The position numbers and the translations under genes are program-made. A stretch of DNA of 13,867 nt from Flavobacteriales bacterium UBA3431 (lineage in GTDB: Bacteria; Bacteroidota; Bacteroidia; Flavobacteriales; Schleiferiaceae), in the NCBI GenBank assembly GCA_002381225.1, contig DFSS01000026.1:1-13867 (forward strand). The letters run 5' to 3'. Every line of letters starts with the position of its first letter. The first letter of the stretch is position 1. The notes under the pieces were generated by a model, which did no database searches, was not told where the DNA came from, and saw only the letters and a program-made list of their open reading frames with translations. Of the stretch, positions 11,463 through 13,867 are shown one piece after another.

Positions 11463-13847
11463 GTGAAAGGACATATTCGGGTATTTTTCGTTTTGGCTTT
11501 AGCGCCGTTCGCTGCGCTAGCCCAGAACGCCGCACTCCGCGGCCAAGTGATTTTTGAAGGAAGCATGGATGCTGCGTTGGGCTACCGTATTACGGTGGAG
11601 CACGGATCTTTCCGCGCTGAGCAGACGACGGCCCGCGAAGGGGCCTTTGCTTTCTCCAACTTGCCTGTAGGTTTGTGCAACATCCGGGTGAGCAGCCCGG
11701 ACGGAAGCTTCACCACCGTCCTTCACGAACAAACGCTGAATGCCGTCAAACCCCTCGAGTTGCGCATTGAAGTCGAGCGGCCCTACCAAGTGCTGGAAGA
11801 AGTCGCCATCAGCGCGGAGGCCTTCAAAACCACTGAGGAGACCCCCTTATCCATCAAGAATATCAACTGGTCCGAAATGCAGCGCATGCCCGGCGCCACC
11901 TTGGACATCAGCAAGGCTATTCAAAGCTTCCCCGGAGTCCTCCCAAAGTCCAGCTTTGGCTACAACATTTCCATTCGCGGCGGGGCGTCCAGCGAGAACG
12001 CCTACCGCATGGATGGCATTGATCTCCCGACGATCAACCACTTCAGTATTCAAGGGGCCAGCGGCGGGGCCGTCAGTCTGCTCAATATGGATTTCATTCA
12101 AGGGGCGGCATTGTATTCGGGCGCCTTCCCTTCAAGCATGAGCAACGTGCTTTCAGGTGCTTTGGACTTGGATTTGCGCCAAGCGCGCAGCGATCGTCCC
12201 GGAATTCGGATGACTCTGGGTGCGACCGATGTGGGCGCCACCATCGAACTGCCATTGACGGGGCGTTCGGGCGTGATGGTTTCGGCCCGAAACAGTTTCT
12301 CCCAACACTACTTCAAGCTCTTCAACATCCCCGTTCTGCCCACCTACCAAGATGCCCAGTTTAAGTACTACACGCGCATCGGCGACCATGCCGACTTGAC
12401 CATCCTAGGCGTCGGTGGATGGGATTCCTACCGGGTCTACACGGAAGGACGCGGGAGCGATGCCCTCTTGTACAATGTGGGCTACATCCCTGAGGGGGAG
12501 CAAAGCACTGAAGTATTGGGTGCGCGGTACCGAAAATTTGTGCCCAATGGCCTTCAGACCCTCGTGGTCAGCCACGACCGGATCACCAACGATGCGGACA
12601 AATATGTGGGGAATACGCGTCAGGAATCCGACCGTCAACTACGCTACCGTTCCTACGAGGACCGAACCCGTTTGCGTTACGAACGTGTTTGGGATGGTGA
12701 ACAGGCCAAACTCACTCTTGGCGGCAGTTTGGAGGCCGTCGGTGTCGGCGTCGACATGTGGGCCCTCAAAGGCCATACCGCAGGGGTCGATACCACCAAT
12801 CTTCAAAGTGACCTGAGCTACGTCCAAGGCGGTCTTTTTGCGGCCTATGCACGGCATTCAGCCAACAAGCGCGGCACCTTGAATCTGGGGCTTCGCATGG
12901 ACGCGGCCAACTTCAACCTGAACATGGTCAATCCATTGGCTCAACTCTCCCCGCGGGCTTCGTACAAATACCAACTCACTTCGCATTGGACCGCCAATAG
13001 CCACGTTGGGCGCTATCAGCAGATGCCTGCCGGAATCCTCCTGGCGGCCAACCGCGCGACCAACCATAGCCGCTTCACGCGCTTCACCACGACGGACCAC
13101 CTCGGCGCCGGGGTCGAATACCAAAACGGCAAGACCTACCGCGTTAGCATGGAAGTATACACTAAGCGCTACCGAAACGCCCCCTTCTTGGTGAACGACC
13201 AAATCGCGTATGCCAACGCCATAGGAGCCTACGTTGCGGTGGGGGACCAGCCTTCCATCCCGAATGCCCAAGGCCGAGCTCGTGGTTTTGAACTTTTCTT
13301 GCAACAAAAACTCAAAGGCCAGTATTGGTGGATGGGGGCCTATAACTACGGCATCAGCGAATTCCAGACCGCATCAGGAGATTGGGCGCCTTCCGTTTGG
13401 GACAGCCGCCATACCCTCAGCCTCACCACCGGAAAGGTTTGGGGGAAAGGCTGGCAATGGGGCCTCAAATGGCGCTATTCCTCCGGCACACCCTACACCC
13501 CCTTCAACGAGTCCGCTTCCGCGCTTGTGACGAACTGGGATGTGCTACAACGCGGTGTGTTTGACTATGCCCAGGTGAACAGCCAACGCCTCGATGCGTT
13601 TACACAGCTTGATTTCCGTTTGGATAAGACCTATTCGCACAAGGGTTGGAGCCTCAGTTGGTTCTTGGATTTGCAGAATTTGGCCAGTGGCGACATTCCG
13701 CTCATGCCCTACCTCACTGTTGTACGCGATCCCGATACCAAGGCACCTCTGCTGGATCCGAATGATCCCACGCGCTACCAAATGCAGCTGCTTCGCTCCG
13801 ACACGGGCCGAACACTCCCCACCATTGGAATGATTTTGGAGTTTTAG
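11463..13847 (+). CDS. TonB-dependent outer-membrane receptor with N-terminal carboxypeptidase-regulatory-like domain
   Basis: A complete 794-residue receptor. Residues 1-21 are a signal peptide (basic KGHIR, hydrophobic core, AALAQ). Residues about 24-105 form a CarboxypepD_reg-like beta-sandwich (LRGQVIFEG, GAFAFSNLPVG) typical of Bacteroidota receptors. Residues about 125-240 are the plug (LDISKAIQSFPGV, NISIRGGASSENAYRMDGI, ALYSGAFPSSMSNVLSGALDLDLR). The rest is the 22-strand type barrel, rich in alternating aromatic and polar residues, ending in a terminal Phe (MILEF), as outer-membrane barrels do. No SusD-like gene follows in the 20 remaining bases and the domain set is not clearly SusC, so the ligand (siderophore, peptide or other) cannot be named. 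The start is GTG at 11463; the next Met is at residue 35, past the signal peptide, so GTG is required. Confidence 0.93.
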   Translation: MKGHIRVFFVLALAPFAALAQNAALRGQVIFEGSMDAALGYRITVEHGSFRAEQTTAREGAFAFSNLPVGLCNIRVSSPDGSFTTVLHEQTLNAVKPLELRIEVERPYQVLEEVAISAEAFKTTEETPLSIKNINWSEMQRMPGATLDISKAIQSFPGVLPKSSFGYNISIRGGASSENAYRMDGIDLPTINHFSIQGASGGAVSLLNMDFIQGAALYSGAFPSSMSNVLSGALDLDLRQARSDRPGIRMTLGATDVGATIELPLTGRSGVMVSARNSFSQHYFKLFNIPVLPTYQDAQFKYYTRIGDHADLTILGVGGWDSYRVYTEGRGSDALLYNVGYIPEGEQSTEVLGARYRKFVPNGLQTLVVSHDRITNDADKYVGNTRQESDRQLRYRSYEDRTRLRYERVWDGEQAKLTLGGSLEAVGVGVDMWALKGHTAGVDTTNLQSDLSYVQGGLFAAYARHSANKRGTLNLGLRMDAANFNLNMVNPLAQLSPRASYKYQLTSHWTANSHVGRYQQMPAGILLAANRATNHSRFTRFTTTDHLGAGVEYQNGKTYRVSMEVYTKRYRNAPFLVNDQIAYANAIGAYVAVGDQPSIPNAQGRARGFELFLQQKLKGQYWWMGAYNYGISEFQTASGDWAPSVWDSRHTLSLTTGKVWGKGWQWGLKWRYSSGTPYTPFNESASALVTNWDVLQRGVFDYAQVNSQRLDAFTQLDFRLDKTYSHKGWSLSWFLDLQNLASGDIPLMPYLTVVRDPDTKAPLLDPNDPTRYQMQLLRSDTGRTLPTIGMILEF

Positions 13848-13867
13848 GGCTTGGCAAAACAACGGAA

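Noticed and set aside
10652..11566. Minus-strand open frame of 304 residues across the rplY end, pth and the receptor start
   Set aside because: It crosses three well-supported genes on the other strand and shows no recognisable protein.
1..13867. CRISPR arrays, insertion sequences, phage or toxin-antitoxin genes
   Set aside because: No spaced repeats, transposase motifs or terminal inverted repeats were seen, and gene content is housekeeping with uniform base composition.

Overview
The window looks like ordinary chromosomal DNA from a member of the Bacteroidota, probably Flavobacteriales-like, with a moderately high GC content for that group. Evidence: gene starts lack Shine-Dalgarno sequences and instead follow A-rich leaders; several intergenic gaps carry the Bacteroidota sigma factor signature (TTTG, about 19 bp, then TAnnTTTG); NrdA and NrdB are of the eukaryote-like type; there is a DUF3109 protein, an alpha2-type glycyl-tRNA synthetase, and a TonB-dependent receptor with an N-terminal carboxypeptidase-regulatory-like domain. 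I see no insertion sequence, phage gene, CRISPR array or toxin-antitoxin pair.

Layout. Positions 1-1604 (minus strand): a three-gene run made of a 59-residue single-pass membrane protein, a membrane-anchored TerB-DnaJ protein and a polyprenyl diphosphate synthase cut by the window edge; the last two overlap by ATGA. Positions 1692-5183 (minus): nrdB-nrdA, a class Ia ribonucleotide reductase operon with a clear terminator, preceded by a 287-bp control region with repeats and a hairpin. Positions 5471-6657: a DUF3109 cysteine-rich protein and a MarC-family membrane protein, divergent across only 38 bp. Positions 6743-8287 (plus): glycyl-tRNA synthetase. Positions 8303-8633 (plus): a stand-alone transcription unit with a consensus promoter, a tiny Glu/Ala-rich lipoprotein, and three back-to-back palindromes ending in a terminator. 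Positions 8657-9188 (minus): tRNA-Leu(CAA) followed after 28 nt by dCMP deaminase. Positions 9222-11404 (plus): prs-rplY-pth, with pth overlapping rplY by ATGA. Positions 11463-13847 (plus): a complete TonB-dependent outer-membrane receptor.

How the genes fit together. Nucleotide supply is represented by nrdAB (dNDPs), dCMP deaminase (dUMP for dTMP) and prs (PRPP). Translation is represented by glyS, tRNA-Leu, rplY and pth. Envelope functions are represented by the receptor, the lipoprotein, the MarC protein, the prenyl synthase and the two small-operon membrane proteins. They are not one pathway. I found no convincing new multi-gene system. The best leads are the regulatory architecture upstream of nrdB, the tRNA-led deaminase transcript, the unknown 59-residue membrane protein, and the polyglutamate lipoprotein with its triple-palindrome 3' end.
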